The notes below the pieces were generated by a model, which was not told the DNA's origin, searched no databases, and worked only from the letters and a program-made list of their open reading frames with translations. 64,000 bases of DNA, from the NCBI RefSeq assembly GCF_020966635.1, contig NZ_JAJKFQ010000026.1, forward strand, positions 99,778-163,777, written 5' to 3'. Below, in pieces: positions 1 to 10,966 of the stretch. This DNA is from Stieleria sp. JC731. GTDB lineage: Bacteria; Planctomycetota; Planctomycetia; Pirellulales; Pirellulaceae. Every line of letters starts with the position of its first letter. Position 1 is the stretch's first letter. The position numbers and the translations under genes were made by a program.

Positions 1-3000
1 TCCACCGGTGGAGCGACCGCAGTAGGCCAATTGGATTTGCTGGCCAATACCGATATCACACTCAACACCGATCTTGTGGCCAATGGAATCGTTTCACTTA
101 ATGCCGACAACGATGCCAACGGAAGCGGAACGGTGACGGTTTCTGGGGCTGGATCGATCTCCAGTACCAACCAACAGATCAACATCACTGCGAATGACCT
201 TGCCCTCAGTGGAGCGGTATCAGCAGGTACGAGTACGGTTCAGATAAGCGATTCCGATGGCTCCGGTATCGGACTAGGTTCTGCGATCGTGTCCGGTGGT
301 ATTTCGCTGAGCAACATCGACGTTGGGAATGTTTCCGCAGGCACACTGTTGATCAGCACTCAAGGCAATATCTCCGTCGATGGTTTTACGCAACCAAGCT
401 CGATCACGGGGGATGTTCAACTTCAAGCAACCGGTGGATCGTCAACCATTGCCTTCTCAGGCAGCGATACCACATTCGAGGAAGTCACAATGACGGCTGC
501 CGACGGCGTTAGCTTGGCGGCAAATGTCACGGTACTTTCCGGAGACGTCACGATTCAAGCGGACAGTGACGCCGGCGACGGAACAGGAACATTCTCAATT
601 GCCTCGGGTTTTACTCTCGACTCATCGAACCACAACGTATCGGTTACCGCAAACGATATTGATCTACAAGGGACAATCAACGCGGGCACCGGATCAATAA
701 CGTTGATCGATTCGGATGACTCCGGAATACGCATCAGCAACTCAGGCGCTACTGGAGTGTTGTCAGTTTCTGAAGCAGAATTGAATTCGGTCGTCACGTC
801 GAACTTAACATTCTCGACAGGCGGCCAAATCCTGGTTAGTGACGTCACTCAAAACACTGCAACGGCGGATTTAACTCAGCTGATCGCAGGGTCCAATGTT
901 GTCTTTGGGACCGATACATCGACCTTCAATTCACTGAACGTTCAAGCCGACAACGGAATCGGTTTGTTCGTCGGTGTCATGACCTCTGAAGGTGACCTTT
1001 CCCTTGACGGTGATGCGAACAATTCGGCTGACGGAAACGATACAGTCTTATTCTTTTCAGGCGTGCAAGTGTCTTCCGCAGGTGATTTGACCCTTGACGC
1101 GACGTCAGCTGAAATCCGCGTCAACGGCACCGCGACACTTCAGGCCGATGAAGACCTAACCATCAATGATGCTTTGACCAGTACCGGCACATTGAACCTG
1201 TACGCTGATGCGGATGCCGACTCGAGCGGAACACTATCGGTTGCGGCAGCCGCATCGATTGACACAAACAATAACGCATTGACCTTGATGGCGAACGACC
1301 TTTCCATTGCAGGAACGGTCTCATCAGGAACCGCGACAACCACCATCAGTGACTCTGACGCCGGTGGTATCGGGCTTGGAAACGCAACCATTGTCGGTGG
1401 GTTAAATATCGACAACAGTGAATTAGATAAATTCACCGCCGGTGCGATGCTATTCTCAAGCAACGGAAACATCGAATTGGATGGTCCGGTTCAACCTGCA
1501 ACCGTCTCTGGTAGTTTGGATCTAGAAGCTGCCGGATCCATTTCGTTTTTGAACACGACACCGACGTGGTCGGCCATCGACGCTAAGGCGGATTCGGGCA
1601 TCAATGTCAACGTGAATTTGACGACCAGTTCAGGTGCGCTTGATTTGGACGCGGACGCGGACGATTCAGGTTCTGGACAATTGAACCTAGCTTTCGGCGT
1701 CCAGCTTAGCTCAGCATCAACGATATCGCTCGACGGAGCGTCGATCCAAGGCAGTGGAGGCTCCGCTTTAAACGCTGCCGACGGCATTACCATTTCCGCT
1801 GATTATTCGACTGGTGGGACGCTTACCATTGACGCCGACACCGACTTCGGTGACCAAACTGGGACGCTGAATGTTTCGACCGGCGCTTCGATCACCACCG
1901 GCAATCAGCAACTTTCGATCACCGCTGAAGACATCAATCTGTCCGGAACCCTCGATACCGGAACGGCTCAACTGACGATTGCCGATTCCGATGGAAGTGG
2001 CATTGGCTTAGGAAACACCATTGTCGGAAATGGACTGAATATTTCCGGATCTGAACTACAAAACATCCAAGCCGGTCAGCTTAACCTCAGCACTACCGGT
2101 GATCTTTATGTCAATGGGATCTCGAGTACGAACAGCGCTGGCGTTAGCGGAGACGTTGTCTTGCAATCGGGAAGCCAAGTTAACTTTTCGGGCTCCGATT
2201 CGACCTTCGGATCCTTAGACGCTCAGGCGAACGACGGTATCAATGTTAACACCACAGTCATCACGAATGTCGGCGACCTTCGCCTCGATGGCGATGCCAA
2301 TAACGCAGTGGACTCATCCGACTCGATTCTGTTTGCCTCTGGGATAAATTTGACTTCAGCAAGTCAGCTTTCTCTGCAAGCTGACCAAGGAAGTCTGGTC
2401 GGATCCGGTGCATTGAACCTCTTTGCTGCGGACGGCATTCAGGTCGAAAGCGATCTATCCACCTCCGGCGTTTTGACGATCAATGCCGATACGGATGCAA
2501 ACGACGGTGTTGGGACGCTTAGCGTCAATGGCGGTTCGACGATCACGACGAATAACAATGCATTAAACATCACCGCCGAGGATGTTAGCTTTAGCGGCTC
2601 ACTCAATAGCGGCACTGCGACAATCACGATCACGGAGTCCGAAGGCGACGGAATCGGTTTCGGAAGTACGACTGTTGCCGGAGGATTGAACTTTACCAAT
2701 GGTGATCTTGCTGGTTTTACGTCCGGCGGTTTGACGTTGACAACCTCAGGCGATTTCGTTGTCGATGGCGTCGTCCAACCGGGCAATATCACGGGGCTTG
2801 TGACACTTTCAGACTCCGGCTCATCGTCGGATGTAAGTTTTGCCAATAGCGGATCCACGTTTGGGCAGCTGGCGGTCAACATCGGCGGCAATATCTCGGT
2901 CGCCGCTGATGTCCAATCGACATCCGGTGATTTGCAATTCACTTCAACCGGCAGCCTGTCCGTTGCCAACGGCGTCCAAATCGTCGGAGCGGGAAACGCA

Positions 3001-4767
3001 ACTGATCTCACGATTGCGGCGAGCAACGTCACACTTGGAAATGGTTCATCGGGTTCAGAAAGTCTTTACAACCCAAATACCGGCAACATTTCCATTACGA
3101 CCACAAGTGGTGCCGTTGATGTCGACGACTTTGCGATCGCAAGTGACTCTGGGACTATCTATATCAATGCGGTTGGTGGGATCACTGAGTCCTCAAACAA
3201 CGACACGGTTAAAATCGCGACATCAGGTTTCATGACGCTTTACGCGGGGAATTCGGTAGGTTCGACCGCGGGTGCAAATCTAGCGGGAACCGGCGCGATC
3301 GATATCCAAGCAACCGTGTTAACGTCGTCGCTGTATTCGACGGGTGGACTATTCCTACGCATTGACAACGCGGTCAATGTTCTGGGACTTCAGACAACCA
3401 ACGGCAGCATCGAAGTATTGTCGACTGATGTGATGAACATGCTCAGTCCCGTGACTGCCGGCGGAGTGGGTGATATTACGCTGATCGCATCAACGCTATC
3501 GTTCATCGACAGCGGAGACGTCACCACCAACTCAGGTTCGATCAACGCTAGCGCTACAACGAATGGCGGATTGCTAATCACTGACGGAGCTGTCTTCACC
3601 ACCGATCAGGGAAGCATTAGCGGCCAGTTTGTCAATGCAAACAATCCGTTTGACGGATCCAGCGATACAGGTGACCCACTAACCGATTCCAATCGGATCG
3701 CACAAATCAATTTGGTCATTGCCGATCCGTACGCCACCGGAATTGGGATCGAAATCGATTGGCAAGAAGGTAACCCAACAGGGCCAGAATTTTCCGCCGC
3801 CCCAGGCGACCCACGGACGCAGATCGTTCAGTCGACCATTAGCTCAGGGTCTAGCGGAACCGTTTACGCGCACAACTACGAAAACGCCCCCGACCCTACG
3901 GATCCTTCCGCAGACATCAACGTTGAATTGCGAATAACGGAAATCGCTGGCGGATCGATCAACCTATTTGACGCCGGCACATCAGTTTTTGATGTGACAA
4001 TCAACACACCGCAATCACTCGTGCTGGTGGTGTCATCGCCTATCCTACCGTTCTTTGTTGCCTTGCCGGCGTCCGACATTCCTGATGCGATTGTTCAACC
4101 GACATCTGTTGCCGTCCAAGTAGCCGAACGTCAGCGACTGTTTACGACACAAGCGCCACAGGTACTTACCGGGTCGATCGGAACGGCAAGACAATTGGAA
4201 CAACGCTACTACGTTCTCAGGATTGTTACCTTCGGATCCGAAGGCGAGATAAAAATCATTCGGGACAATCAAGAATTCCGGCTGCCGGACCTTGAAGATT
4301 CCGACTCAGACAGCGGCTTTGAAATCAGTCAGCTTCCAGAGCTGTTTAAGCGACTGCCCGATGACCGTTACCGAATTTATATGATCGAAGGACAGACAGA
4401 ACGACTTGTACTGGATTTCATCATTCAAGATGGACAACCAATCGAAGCGCAGCACACTGACAACGCTACGTCATATCGCCAGACCAGCGAAGGTGACGTG
4501 ACAGACAGTGAAAATCAGCTTGATGTGTCTAAAACCCATTCGCCAACCACGCGAATCGACGGTCCGCATACCGATACGCAGTCGGATCAATCGAGTTTGA
4601 TGGAGCGTTTTGGGCGAGCACCATTGGTGGCCGCTGGCGGCATGATATTAACGGCAGAGATGATGCGATTTACAAAACGCGATACCGCGTCCTCCCGGCA
4701 AATACCGATACAGAATCAACGACCAACCAAACGTGATCAAGCAACGCACGTTGGAGCATCCCGATGA
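1..4767 (+). CDS. Giant repeat adhesin-like surface protein, 5' end outside the window
   Basis: The frame is open from base 1, so the gene starts upstream of the window; about 1588 residues are visible. The sequence is rich in Gly, Ser, Thr, Asp and Asn with almost no Cys or Lys, and looks like a beta-helical, filamentous-haemagglutinin-type extracellular protein. Five diverged copies of a long repeat are marked by a D/E-S-D/E-x-x-GIGLG-like signature near bases 241, 703, 1345, 1978 and 2632; the last spacings are about 211-218 residues, the first is shorter. After base 3700 the repeats stop. A hydrophobic stretch lies near 4012-4075, an acidic segment near 4290-4320, and another short hydrophobic stretch near 4618-4660 precedes a basic C-terminus. 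Its stop overlaps the start of the kinase gene by 4 bp, implying translational coupling. The adhesion role is inferred from composition; the ligand is unknown. Confidence 0.75.
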   Translation, partial: STGGATAVGQLDLLANTDITLNTDLVANGIVSLNADNDANGSGTVTVSGAGSISSTNQQINITANDLALSGAVSAGTSTVQISDSDGSGIGLGSAIVSGGISLSNIDVGNVSAGTLLISTQGNISVDGFTQPSSITGDVQLQATGGSSTIAFSGSDTTFEEVTMTAADGVSLAANVTVLSGDVTIQADSDAGDGTGTFSIASGFTLDSSNHNVSVTANDIDLQGTINAGTGSITLIDSDDSGIRISNSGATGVLSVSEAELNSVVTSNLTFSTGGQILVSDVTQNTATADLTQLIAGSNVVFGTDTSTFNSLNVQADNGIGLFVGVMTSEGDLSLDGDANNSADGNDTVLFFSGVQVSSAGDLTLDATSAEIRVNGTATLQADEDLTINDALTSTGTLNLYADADADSSGTLSVAAAASIDTNNNALTLMANDLSIAGTVSSGTATTTISDSDAGGIGLGNATIVGGLNIDNSELDKFTAGAMLFSSNGNIELDGPVQPATVSGSLDLEAAGSISFLNTTPTWSAIDAKADSGINVNVNLTTSSGALDLDADADDSGSGQLNLAFGVQLSSASTISLDGASIQGSGGSALNAADGITISADYSTGGTLTIDADTDFGDQTGTLNVSTGASITTGNQQLSITAEDINLSGTLDTGTAQLTIADSDGSGIGLGNTIVGNGLNISGSELQNIQAGQLNLSTTGDLYVNGISSTNSAGVSGDVVLQSGSQVNFSGSDSTFGSLDAQANDGINVNTTVITNVGDLRLDGDANNAVDSSDSILFASGINLTSASQLSLQADQGSLVGSGALNLFAADGIQVESDLSTSGVLTINADTDANDGVGTLSVNGGSTITTNNNALNITAEDVSFSGSLNSGTATITITESEGDGIGFGSTTVAGGLNFTNGDLAGFTSGGLTLTTSGDFVVDGVVQPGNITGLVTLSDSGSSSDVSFANSGSTFGQLAVNIGGNISVAADVQSTSGDLQFTSTGSLSVANGVQIVGAGNATDLTIAASNVTLGNGSSGSESLYNPNTGNISITTTSGAVDVDDFAIASDSGTIYINAVGGITESSNNDTVKIATSGFMTLYAGNSVGSTAGANLAGTGAIDIQATVLTSSLYSTGGLFLRIDNAVNVLGLQTTNGSIEVLSTDVMNMLSPVTAGGVGDITLIASTLSFIDSGDVTTNSGSINASATTNGGLLITDGAVFTTDQGSISGQFVNANNPFDGSSDTGDPLTDSNRIAQINLVIADPYATGIGIEIDWQEGNPTGPEFSAAPGDPRTQIVQSTISSGSSGTVYAHNYENAPDPTDPSADINVELRITEIAGGSINLFDAGTSVFDVTINTPQSLVLVVSSPILPFFVALPASDIPDAIVQPTSVAVQVAERQRLFTTQAPQVLTGSIGTARQLEQRYYVLRIVTFGSEGEIKIIRDNQEFRLPDLEDSDSDSGFEISQLPELFKRLPDDRYRIYMIEGQTERLVLDFIIQDGQPIEAQHTDNATSYRQTSEGDVTDSENQLDVSKTHSPTTRIDGPHTDTQSDQSSLMERFGRAPLVAAGGMILTAEMMRFTKRDTASSRQIPIQNQRPTKRDQATHVGASR
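241..2900 (+). repeat. Diverged internal coding repeats of the adhesin (about 0.63-0.65 kb period)
   Basis: The coding sequence repeats a module of a low-complexity Asp/Ala-rich opener, a TNNNALxITAEDxxLSG-like strand, the DSDGSGIGLG-like signature, a GGLN..N..L strand and a 'G.V..DG' strand. Copies begin near 241, 703, 1345, 1978 and 2632. They are conserved as protein and diverged as DNA, so this is old duplication under selection rather than a recent expansion. Confidence 0.65.
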
Positions 4768-7700
4768 AAATCATTTGCACGTACTGTGGATCGGAATGCG
4801 GTGAGCGCGAACAGCAGAACGGACGTTGTGGAAGCTGCGCGTGTTTCTTTGTCGGAACCGAGGTCGTCGTTCAAGAAGAAGACGCGTCACTCGGAAACGC
4901 CCCGACCTCAGATACGGGACATCCCGCGGTCGATTCCGATCCAGCGATCGAACCACCGCCGGCACCTCCAAAACCTCCACCGATCGTCGCTCCAAAATCA
5001 GAGCTAGGGGCGTTGCTGGAATCGATGATGCCCGAAGCAAACCAGCTTTTGGGAGGGTTCAACCCGGACTCGGTCGAACCTGATTTGCCGATGATGGGCA
5101 TGGAAGCAAGTGAAGGGCTAATTCAGCCTCGCAAGCTTTCGCCCCAATACCAAAAACGTGTCGAACGAACCTGGCAATCCACATTCGGTGGCGGAGCCTT
5201 TTCGGCAGAGCACACGCTTAATTCGGCTTCGCCCTCGATGGGCACCAAAAAGGATTGCCCTACACTTAGCATCGCGACGCGTAAGATCTCACGTGCCGAA
5301 GATGGCGATAGACGAGATATCGACGGTGACTATGAACTTAAAGAAGTTATCGGCGAAGGCAGCATGGGGCGTGTCTGGTCGGCGCGACAAACATCACTTG
5401 ATCGAAACGTAGCCGTCAAAGTTCCGATGGCTGAACTGGCTGGGTCGGGAAGCGTTGGCGAAAGCCAGTTCATTTCCGAAGTCGTCGTCACCGGGCAACT
5501 GGAACACCCCAACATTGTTCCGATTTATGAGCTCGGACGTGATGCCAATGGTCTACCGTTTTACTCGATGAAGCACGTCCAAGGGCAAGCTTGGAACGAG
5601 TCCATTGCGGATAAGACGACTGCGGAAAACATCGAAATCCTGATGAAGGTCTGCGATGCGATCGCGTTCGCTCATGACCGGAATTTCCTTCATCGCGATA
5701 TCAAACCACACAATGTGATGGTGGGGGAATTCGGCGAAGTCTCGGTCATGGACTGGGGTATTGCCGTTGCTGTCCAGCGCGATCCGACCAAACCCTGGGC
5801 TTCCGTCGCGACGGGCCCAGCTGGAACCCCGGCCTACATGGCGCCAGAAATGGCGGCGCACAATCCGTCAGAACTCGGCGCGGTCAGCGATATCTATCTG
5901 CTTGGCGCGGTGCTGTACGAAATTGTTACCGGAACCCCGCCGCACCCTAAGACTGGCGACACCAGGGCGGCGTTACTCGCCGCCGCAGCCAACGAAATCA
6001 TACCGACGACAAAGACCGGTGAATTGGTTGACATAGCGCGTCGGGCGATGGCGACCAACTTGGAAGACCGATACCAGACGGTCAAAGAATTCCAAGACGC
6101 GATTCGTGAATACCAATCCCATCGCGAAAGTATCAAGCTGTCCGAAAGTGCGAAACAGCATTACCAAAGCGCTGCCGAAAACCACAGCAGCGATGAATAT
6201 GCACGTTCTCGATTCGCATATGAAGAAGCCTTGCGGTTGTGGGACGGCAATCATTCCGCACGACAAGGTTTGAAGGTTGCGACGTTAGCCCACGCGAAGA
6301 ACGCGCTTGATCAAGAAAACTTCGAACTGGGAATCTCGATTCTCGATGCGTCCGACCCAAGTCATCGCGATTTGTTAAACAAGCTTGAATCCAGTCGAGC
6401 ACAACGACGCCGGTTGGCCGCGGTTTCCAAAATCGCTGCAGCCACGGCGGCGATCGCAGTTTTTGCTGTCGTCGGTGTAACGTTTTATTCCTACGGAGAA
6501 TTGAAAGATAGCGCCGCAAAACTTGAGACCGAAAAAGAAGTCGCGGTTCAAGAGCGACAAAATGCAATGCAAAGCGAAGAAGCGGCGATCGCTGCCGCTG
6601 ACCTCGCGAAAGAAGCCGAACGGAAAGCGAAGTTGGCCGAGCGCGTCGCCCTCGTTGCCAAAAACGAAGCACGCGGCGCCGAAGTAGTCGCGCGTCAGGA
6701 AAAACGACGCGCCGAAGAGGCAGCCTATGCGTCCGAGATCGGCCTCGCGGCAGAATCGATCCGGCGAAACGATTTCGAAAAAGCAGAGCGAATTCTCGAC
6801 AAAATGGACCCGCTTTCCGGACAACCCTTCAATGCCGTTATGTCTCGCTTGCGTCATTTGGAATGGGGAATCCTGCGGGACGCGTCAGCTCCGTCGTCGA
6901 TGCAAAAACTGCTGACCGATGTGCACGTCGACTCCGTCACAAGCTCAGTCGATGGTCACATCTTTGCCGCCGGCGCAGACTCTGGAAACGTTTATCTATG
7001 GACCAAATCAACCGACGAACAATTGGGCGAACCCGTTGTTGTCAACTTCGGCAGATCCGTCACGTCAGTGGCGCTGTCCGACGATGGATCGAAGCTTGCG
7101 GTCGCAGGTATCAGAAACAACCAGATCGACAACGGTGAAAAGGATCAAACCTCGGAAAACACATATGCGATCTCTGTGTGGGAAATCAAAGACGGAAACG
7201 TCGCGGCAACACCGATCATTTTGCCCGGGCACCAAGCGACTGTCTTGAGCTTGAGTTTCTCTAAAGACGGACAACGACTCGTCTCTGGCGCTAGCGACCG
7301 AAAGGCAATTGTTTGGAACTCGGTCGATGGCACAACGATCTCGGTCATGCGTGACCACTTGGAAAAAGAAGTCTACGACGCCCGCTTTTCCCCCGATGCA
7401 TCACAGGTTGTCACGAGCTGCGAAGACGGACGGGTCCGCGTGTGGAGTCTAAATACGAATTCCAGTGAAGCCAAAAAGGTCCATGACCTCCGCGGGCACG
7501 ATGGCCCGGTCTACTGTGCCACGTTCACACCCGATGGCCAATCGATCATCTCGGGCGGGTACGATCGCAAGCTGCTCAGTTGGTCATTAAACACGGCATC
7601 AGGTCGTCCCAACGACCTATCAAATCGTCTCATTGCGCAAGCCAGCGAACAAAGTTCTCAATCAGCCGCGTCTACGCAAATCGGCAGCGATGAGGAACAG

Positions 7701-10700
7701 CATGAAGCGAGCATCCACGCAATAGCAATCGGTCAAATCGATGGACACGACTGTCTACTAAGTGGCGGAAACGACAACACCATCCGAGTTTGGAATTTCG
7801 ATCGCCAAGCTTGGTCGCTCGATAAAGTCCTACGTGGTCATGGCCGTTGGGTCCGCTCTTGTGTCTTTTCCGATAACGGACGAACGGTTGTTTCCGGAGC
7901 ATTCGATGGCGTGAAACGCTGGAATTGGAACGCCTATGAACTGCCAAGAGATCTATTCCCGGTAGCAGAACGCCGTCTTGGAAAACGCCCAAGCGAGATC
8001 GGCCTGTCAGCGGTTTCAAATTCGATCTACTCTCCTGATGGTCGCTGGGTCGCAAGTTCATATAGCAACGGCAACGTCGCCGTATGGGATTTAGCAGCCG
8101 ACGATCGCTCCGAAAGTCAGCTGCTTGGTGAAGGCCACGCGTTGCTAACCGCGACGGGTCAATTTTTTGATTCTGACAGCCAGCTTTTGACGTCAGCTGG
8201 CGACAACACAACCCGACTTTGGGACGTCCAACGTGGCAGCCAAACCGCAGTCCTTTCAGGGACCGGCTATCGCGGTGTCGCTTCGATTGTTTGCCAACAA
8301 GCCAATGGTGACTTTCTGGTGGCAACTGGCAGCGACAATCGGTTGATTCCAGCAAAGCTGTGGTCGGTTCAAGCGGATGGCCAAATCAGTCACCTACCGC
8401 TTTTGCAAGATCAAGCGGTAAAGTCAATCGAAGTCGGGCCAATCGCAGGTGCAAATCGATCAACAACGCATTTGACCAGTTCGACTGTTGATGACGAGCA
8501 GTTTCGCCAATACCGACAACGTGTTCGTAGGATACCCGACGTCACCAAGATTTCCTCTTCGCCCGATGGACGCAAATTCATCATCGGTGACGCATCAGGT
8601 CGCTGCTATGTCTACGCGACTCCCGTCAATTCCTCCGATCCCGAACTAATCAGTTCTGTTTCGATTCACGGTACACCGATCACTGATCTCGTTATCCTTC
8701 CAGACAACAGCACTGCGATTTCGGCCAGCGAAGACGGACGTATCCGACAATGGCAATTGGATGACGGACAGGTCATTGGAGAAGTTCCGTGGGCAGGCCC
8801 AGTAACCGACTTGGATCTGTCCGAAGACGGGACGAGGCTTATCGTTGGTCACGCACCGGTCATTGGTCAGGACTACCCGATCGCCGAAGTTTTCACTATC
8901 GATTCCGATGGTCGTTTCTCATCCAATTGTCAGCTGAATTCGACCGAACCATCAACTCGGACGACAAAGACAATACGTCCAACTGTTCAATCCGTGAAAT
9001 TCAGTAGGGATGATCAAACAGCTTTGCTAAGCCTGTACTTTCCCGAACAGGTTGAAAACGGCAACCGAATTGGTGAGTCGAGTTCCGGCTATCGGATGGC
9101 GTTGTGGAACGCTTCGAATAATGGGCAAGAAATCGAGTGGATCCAAAACGGGGAGAATGGTGAAATCGCCTCTGCTTTGACCACATCCAACAATCGAAAG
9201 TCACAACTTCTGGTCGTCGGTGGAAAAGGCGCGCGACTTTGGGACCGACAGGATTCCGATCCGACTCGATTCACAAAACTCGTCCATAGCTTTCGCCCGA
9301 TCGCCGCGATCACTTCTACAAGTTTTTCGCACGATCCAACAGCCAACCGATCGGAACAACTTTTGATTGGCGATAGCGAGGGCAATCTAAAGGTCTGGCA
9401 ACTGAACGATAATCAGTGGGATGAAAGCTCCGGAGTTGCGCAAAGTCTTGCAGGTCATCATGAATCCGAGATTATTGCCAGTCAGTTTCATCCGCTTGAC
9501 CCGACTCGATTTATTTCGGTCGATCGACTCGGTGCATGGCACCAATGGCAGCTCGACGAATCGCAACAATGGCAGATAGTTCAAAGCGGCAAGTTCACAG
9601 ACGATTCATCAACATGCTTTGTCGCGATGTTCTCCCCAGACGGTCAGTCCGTTGCTGTGGGAACCGACTCCGGAGGCCAACTTTGGAAATTCGATGACAA
9701 CGGCCAAATTCAAAAATCTGCACAACCATGGGAATCCGGCCCCGTCAGAAACCTGGTATTCAGTCACGACAACCAGTTGATCGTCACAACCGACTCCGAC
9801 CGGAACGTCTGCTTTTGGGACATGCAATCGAAGCTGCTTGCCCGACTGAATGAAGACGATGCTTTGTCCGTATCAACAATGGATTTATCCAAAGATCGTC
9901 GCCGATTCGTCACCGGGCAAGGGAAGCGAGTTGTTATTTGGGACACCAGCCGAATTGATCCTTCAAATTCGGCCCAAACCATGGTGAATATCCCAGAACT
10001 GCTAAGCCTGGAAGAACATCGCGCGGTCACATCGGTATCGCTGTCGCCAGATGGCAAGAATCTGCTATCGGCCGGTTCCGAAGGTAGAACGGTGATCTGG
10101 AATGGGAAAACGATCGCACCAGTCACGATGACCGGTTCTAGTACACAAATCCTTTACCGCATCGGATCAAAACCTGCTCGACTGGATGGATCGATCATCA
10201 TCAACGATCCGTGTAACTTGCTGCGTTATGACAATGCCCGAATTCACGTCAGCACAACCACACTTGATGGCGACGAAGACTTGCAACGGGATTTGCGAGA
10301 GCGACTAGTGATTGCCCCTGCAGCAAACGATGGCTTTACGATTGACCGTGCGAAAGGAGACGTTTTCTACCAAGCTTATGCTGGCGCTCCCCGTCAACTG
10401 GTTGCATCAATACAGTCCGCCAATCGCCCCTCAGAAGGCTTCGACAATCCAGCCAAAGACGTCGATAACCACGCCGAATTGGTCGTACAGCTCTCGCCTC
10501 AGATCACGTCAAACATTGTCGAACGTCTGTTAGGGACAATCCATTACTCTGTTGACTCTACCGAACTTGCTACCGTCGATCAATCTTTCGATCCGGCAAA
10601 GAAGGAGACGACCAAGTCCAATGCCGTGAATTCGCGGAAAATCAAGATCCGAATTGATTCGCTTGGATATCGTCAAGTCGAGCAATCAAGTTTGCCCAGC

Positions 10701-10823
10701 ACAAACGCGAGATTGTTCCCAAGTGCCTTAGAAAGTGTGATCGAAATTGACATCGAAACGACAGGGACGCAGGACGCTTCGCCACTTGAAGGCCAGGTAG
10801 CTCAATTGCATATCGCTAAATAG
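4764..10823 (+). CDS. Zinc-ribbon Ser/Thr protein kinase with membrane anchor and about 21 WD40 blades
   Basis: A 2019-residue PknB-type kinase. Residues 5-27 hold a Cys cluster (C5, C8, C22, C25, with C12 and C27) resembling a zinc ribbon. A Pro-rich linker follows. The kinase domain spans about 188-460, with the glycine loop GEGSMGRV near 197, the VAVK lysine near 219, HRDIKPHN near 311 and a DWG triplet near 330 in place of DFG. A single membrane helix lies near 552-575, then an Ala/Glu/Lys-rich coiled coil to about 655. From about 720 to 1800 I count about 21 WD40-like blades (SPDG...VW), enough for three seven-bladed propellers. The last 200 residues are not recognised. ATG overlaps the adhesin stop (ATGA). 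It probably senses or scaffolds through the propellers; substrates are unknown. The DWG variant is common in planctomycete kinases, and the catalytic Asp and Lys are present, so activity is plausible. Confidence 0.9.
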   Translation: MKIICTYCGSECGEREQQNGRCGSCACFFVGTEVVVQEEDASLGNAPTSDTGHPAVDSDPAIEPPPAPPKPPPIVAPKSELGALLESMMPEANQLLGGFNPDSVEPDLPMMGMEASEGLIQPRKLSPQYQKRVERTWQSTFGGGAFSAEHTLNSASPSMGTKKDCPTLSIATRKISRAEDGDRRDIDGDYELKEVIGEGSMGRVWSARQTSLDRNVAVKVPMAELAGSGSVGESQFISEVVVTGQLEHPNIVPIYELGRDANGLPFYSMKHVQGQAWNESIADKTTAENIEILMKVCDAIAFAHDRNFLHRDIKPHNVMVGEFGEVSVMDWGIAVAVQRDPTKPWASVATGPAGTPAYMAPEMAAHNPSELGAVSDIYLLGAVLYEIVTGTPPHPKTGDTRAALLAAAANEIIPTTKTGELVDIARRAMATNLEDRYQTVKEFQDAIREYQSHRESIKLSESAKQHYQSAAENHSSDEYARSRFAYEEALRLWDGNHSARQGLKVATLAHAKNALDQENFELGISILDASDPSHRDLLNKLESSRAQRRRLAAVSKIAAATAAIAVFAVVGVTFYSYGELKDSAAKLETEKEVAVQERQNAMQSEEAAIAAADLAKEAERKAKLAERVALVAKNEARGAEVVARQEKRRAEEAAYASEIGLAAESIRRNDFEKAERILDKMDPLSGQPFNAVMSRLRHLEWGILRDASAPSSMQKLLTDVHVDSVTSSVDGHIFAAGADSGNVYLWTKSTDEQLGEPVVVNFGRSVTSVALSDDGSKLAVAGIRNNQIDNGEKDQTSENTYAISVWEIKDGNVAATPIILPGHQATVLSLSFSKDGQRLVSGASDRKAIVWNSVDGTTISVMRDHLEKEVYDARFSPDASQVVTSCEDGRVRVWSLNTNSSEAKKVHDLRGHDGPVYCATFTPDGQSIISGGYDRKLLSWSLNTASGRPNDLSNRLIAQASEQSSQSAASTQIGSDEEQHEASIHAIAIGQIDGHDCLLSGGNDNTIRVWNFDRQAWSLDKVLRGHGRWVRSCVFSDNGRTVVSGAFDGVKRWNWNAYELPRDLFPVAERRLGKRPSEIGLSAVSNSIYSPDGRWVASSYSNGNVAVWDLAADDRSESQLLGEGHALLTATGQFFDSDSQLLTSAGDNTTRLWDVQRGSQTAVLSGTGYRGVASIVCQQANGDFLVATGSDNRLIPAKLWSVQADGQISHLPLLQDQAVKSIEVGPIAGANRSTTHLTSSTVDDEQFRQYRQRVRRIPDVTKISSSPDGRKFIIGDASGRCYVYATPVNSSDPELISSVSIHGTPITDLVILPDNSTAISASEDGRIRQWQLDDGQVIGEVPWAGPVTDLDLSEDGTRLIVGHAPVIGQDYPIAEVFTIDSDGRFSSNCQLNSTEPSTRTTKTIRPTVQSVKFSRDDQTALLSLYFPEQVENGNRIGESSSGYRMALWNASNNGQEIEWIQNGENGEIASALTTSNNRKSQLLVVGGKGARLWDRQDSDPTRFTKLVHSFRPIAAITSTSFSHDPTANRSEQLLIGDSEGNLKVWQLNDNQWDESSGVAQSLAGHHESEIIASQFHPLDPTRFISVDRLGAWHQWQLDESQQWQIVQSGKFTDDSSTCFVAMFSPDGQSVAVGTDSGGQLWKFDDNGQIQKSAQPWESGPVRNLVFSHDNQLIVTTDSDRNVCFWDMQSKLLARLNEDDALSVSTMDLSKDRRRFVTGQGKRVVIWDTSRIDPSNSAQTMVNIPELLSLEEHRAVTSVSLSPDGKNLLSAGSEGRTVIWNGKTIAPVTMTGSSTQILYRIGSKPARLDGSIIINDPCNLLRYDNARIHVSTTTLDGDEDLQRDLRERLVIAPAANDGFTIDRAKGDVFYQAYAGAPRQLVASIQSANRPSEGFDNPAKDVDNHAELVVQLSPQITSNIVERLLGTIHYSVDSTELATVDQSFDPAKKETTKSNAVNSRKIKIRIDSLGYRQVEQSSLPSTNARLFPSALESVIEIDIETTGTQDASPLEGQVAQLHIAK

Positions 10824-10966
10824 TTCGTTCCGGATTGGTCTCGTTTGTTCGGCAAACCAGCCGCACCCTGAACGCGACGTCTTGATCGCTGTTTGGTCAA
10901 GTCGCCTCCACAAAGGAGTGTTGTGCTGATATACAACGACGTCCCACTTCTCTGGAACCAACCGCG

